Of a DNA stretch of 64,000 nucleotides, positions 62,537 through 64,000 are shown in pieces. The notes below the pieces were generated by a model. That model was not told where the DNA came from, did not search any database, and saw only the letters and a program-made list of their open reading frames with translations. The position numbers were made by a program, and so were the translations under genes. Source of the DNA: VAZQ01 sp963725185 (GTDB taxonomy: Bacteria; Pseudomonadota; Alphaproteobacteria; Rhizobiales; Xanthobacteraceae); NCBI GenBank assembly GCA_963725185.1, contig CAVRXO010000003.1, forward strand, positions 806,001-870,000, in the 5' to 3' direction. Within the stretch, counting starts at the first letter, position 1; each line of letters opens with the position of its first letter.

Positions 62537-63041
62537 GGAGACCTCCTCCCTGTGTACGGTGCCTGACCCACCAAGTGGGGCTTCACGAAAAGGTTCCACA
62601 CCTGGAGGACATAAAAGTCATTGGTACTAACGTACCGCTCCCTCCGAGCGTCGTGTCGGGGGCCTTTCCTTGGCGGAACTCCCCGCTCTTTACAGACTCG
62701 CGGATCGAGAAGCCCATGCCGCACGCCGTCTGACGCGGGTGGATGCCTTGGCAATCCTTGGCGCCAACAACTCGGCCTGGAGAGGGCCGCCTTCGAGGCC
62801 GCGGCGTTATCCAAGGAACTTCTTCTTCACCCAGTTTCGTGGTGCAGATCTTCTCGACCTCGCTGCCGCCTTCCGTCCGCCTTCTCCGCTCTGTGCGGAA
62901 TTGGTAGAAACGCATTCTTGAACCAAGCCCATTTGAAATGCTCGCGCAGCCGGCCACGAGCCAGCGCGATGCGAGATATCGGTCAAAGCGAAGGCCCGGC
63001 TAGCGAGCGGCCGGGCCTTCAATCAGATGAAGTTGCTCACA
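62537..63041. other. Intergenic region, no gene recognised
   Basis: About 500 bases with no frame of convincing codon use. Near 62990-63020 AAGGCCCGGC and GCCGGGCCTT pair around a short loop, a possible terminator. Confidence 0.4.
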
Positions 63042-63128
63042 TCAATGGTGCATGAACAGCGCCAAGAGGATGATGATGGGAAGCGGGATTCCAAGCAACC
63101 AAAGCAGTGCGCCTCTACCAAAACCCAT
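63042..63128 (-). CDS. 28-residue membrane peptide
   Basis: GGAGGTTTTC directly precedes ATG 63128, an ideal initiation site. The product is GFGRGALLWLLGIPLPIIIL followed by LALFMHH, one hydrophobic helix with a His-His end. Its size and its ribosome binding site suggest a real small membrane protein of the kind scattered through bradyrhizobial genomes. Confidence 0.6.
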   Translation of the reverse strand: MGFGRGALLWLLGIPLPIIILLALFMHH

Positions 63129-63157
63129 GAAAACCTCCATTGTGTTGGTGTGGTAAT

Positions 63158-63328
63158 CTAACGTGAGACAGGCAACAAAGGTTCCACGCTCGCGAGATCA
63201 GTCGAGATGGATCGCCTCGCTTCCACAGTTGCGCTATCAGAGAGCGCAATCGCATCGAGGACAAATAGCACTCCCAACAAGCTGCCCAACACCATTCCAA
63301 ATATTGAAAGCGTCCGACGTTCGTCCAC
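63158..63328 (-). CDS. 56-residue small membrane protein
   Basis: GTG 63328 with AAGGAG seven to eight bases upstream. A short charged start (DERRT) leads into a membrane helix (LSIFGMVLGSLLGVLFVLDA), then a soluble tail (SATVEARRSISTDLASVEPL). It stands 29 bases upstream of the 28-residue peptide gene on the same strand, so the two may form a unit. No family recognised. Confidence 0.5.
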   Translation of the reverse strand: MDERRTLSIFGMVLGSLLGVLFVLDAIALSDSATVEARRSISTDLASVEPLLPVSR

Positions 63329-63620
63329 GGCCTTTCTCCTTCAGCATTGCTCCTTCGAAGAACGAACAAACACGCAGCTGAATTGTTCCGAATTCCGACG
63401 TCGATCGAGCCGCGCGCCGCGGCCGTCAGGCGGATTTTGCAAAAGCCGGAAACCGTCGAGGTCGATGCGACTTTGAGACACGATCGCGAGCCGCCGCAAA
63501 CCGCAACGCCAACACCGCGGCGCCCGGCAATTTGGGCTGCGTCGTGAGCTCGGCGGCGGGGTATTACATTCCCCCGGTGGCATGTCCACATTTAGCGGCG
63601 AGACCATAGGAGGCCTAGCC
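63329..63620. other. Intergenic region
   Basis: About 290 bases between divergent genes; both promoters are expected here. No gene recognised. Confidence 0.4.
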
Positions 63621-63908
63621 ATGATCAAGAACATTGCGCTTGCGGTCCTGCTTCTGCCGGCATTGCCGATCGGCGTGGCGGCGGCGCAGCAGCAGCTCCA
63701 GCAGTTGCAAACCCAACAGCTGCAGCAGCAGCAACAAATGCAGCAGCAGCAACTCCAGCAGCGCCTCCAGGACCAGTTGCAGCCGCAGCCGCAACAGCAG
63801 CAACTGCAACTGCAACTGCAACTGCAGCTTCAGCAGCAGCAATTGCAGGAGCAGCAGCGGCTCCAGCAGCAGCAGCTACAGCTCGAGCAGCAGCAGCGCC
63901 CGCGTTAG
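63621..63908 (+). CDS. Secreted glutamine/leucine-repeat protein
   Basis: 95 residues from ATG 63621; GGAGG lies upstream. A signal peptide (NIALAVLLLPALPIGVAAA) is followed by almost nothing but Gln and Leu: QQQLQ-type pentads, an LQLQLQLQ run near residues 63-72 and a few Arg, Glu and Pro. The DNA is a CAG/CTG/CAA repeat tract likely to vary in length. An amphipathic helix or coiled coil is plausible; no family fits. Confidence 0.6.
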   Translation: MIKNIALAVLLLPALPIGVAAAQQQLQQLQTQQLQQQQQMQQQQLQQRLQDQLQPQPQQQQLQLQLQLQLQQQQLQEQQRLQQQQLQLEQQQRPR

Positions 63909-64000
63909 CTGGCGGGGAGCGCGCTGAGCCGGTTTCAATTTCGCTGTTCCCGCCTTGGCATTCTTCAGCGGACACGGCTCCTGGCTGGCCGTCGACTTGG

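Noticed and set aside
1..64000. CRISPR array, rRNA operon, integrase or diversity-generating retroelement
   Set aside because: No regularly spaced repeats with unique spacers, no rRNA sequence, no reverse transcriptase and no tyrosine or serine recombinase were seen. The SUMF1-fold gene alone is not evidence of a retroelement.

Overview
The window is GC-rich, densely coding chromosomal DNA with strong G/C preference at third codon positions. Gene content (Ppx/GppA next to RlmE, Omp25/31-type beta-barrels, tripartite-transporter (Bug/TctC) binding proteins, DUF3606 and DUF2188 proteins, CTATNN-type promoter boxes, many palindromic intergenic repeats) points to an alphaproteobacterium of the order Hyphomicrobiales, near the Bradyrhizobium/Rhodopseudomonas/Xanthobacteraceae lineages. 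This placement is inference from gene families; no rRNA or tRNA gene was found.

Layout. 1-3.6 kb: the 5' part of a polymorphic-toxin-like gene (minus strand, running off the left edge), an IS701-type insertion sequence with terminal inverted repeats and a 4-bp target duplication, and two copies of a short promoter-plus-terminator repeat. 4-15.6 kb: chromosomal genes (two MFS transporters, a frameshifted rlmE, a frameshifted outer-membrane barrel, ppx/gppA, a large molybdenum hydroxylase subunit, a Bug-type binding protein, a class A acid phosphatase). 15.7-20.0 kb: a decaying toxin/immunity array: a second, nearly identical copy of the left toxin gene with a PD-(D/E)XK-like CdiA-type C-terminus, two homologous immunity genes (both broken), two displaced toxin tails, and a SMI1/KNR4 (SUKH) immunity gene that becomes visible only when one frameshift and one nonsense codon are bridged. 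20.0-26.0 kb: a prophage lysis/tail-fibre remnant in which a tail-end/lysis module is tandemly repeated and carries a different plus-strand cargo gene in the same slot each time (a glycosyltransferase, then a methyltransferase-like gene). 26-27.7 kb: repeat-rich spacer. 27.7-64 kb: chromosomal genes: an OmpR-type two-component system, four intact copies and one relic of a secreted protein family of unknown function, a GMC oxidoreductase, a TPR-like protein, an Omp25/31-type barrel, PhoH, two uptake-type binding proteins, two cytochromes c, a caspase-like protein divergent from a SUMF1-fold protein, a ClC channel, a GGDEF-EAL protein, small secreted stress-type proteins, a glycosyltransferase, a cytochrome P450, and a run of very small membrane or secreted proteins.

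How parts relate. The toxin carrier has hydrophobic glycine-rich and basic/aromatic stretches that look more like a phage structural or ejection protein than a CdiA or Rhs shell. A prophage tail/lysis block lies beside it, and a fragment of a prophage gene is embedded among the immunity genes. Together these suggest that toxin cassettes and prophage modules have exchanged parts here. Many genes, including the housekeeping gene rlmE, carry single-base frameshifts. Part of this is likely to be consensus or assembly error, so genes called broken should be read with that in mind.
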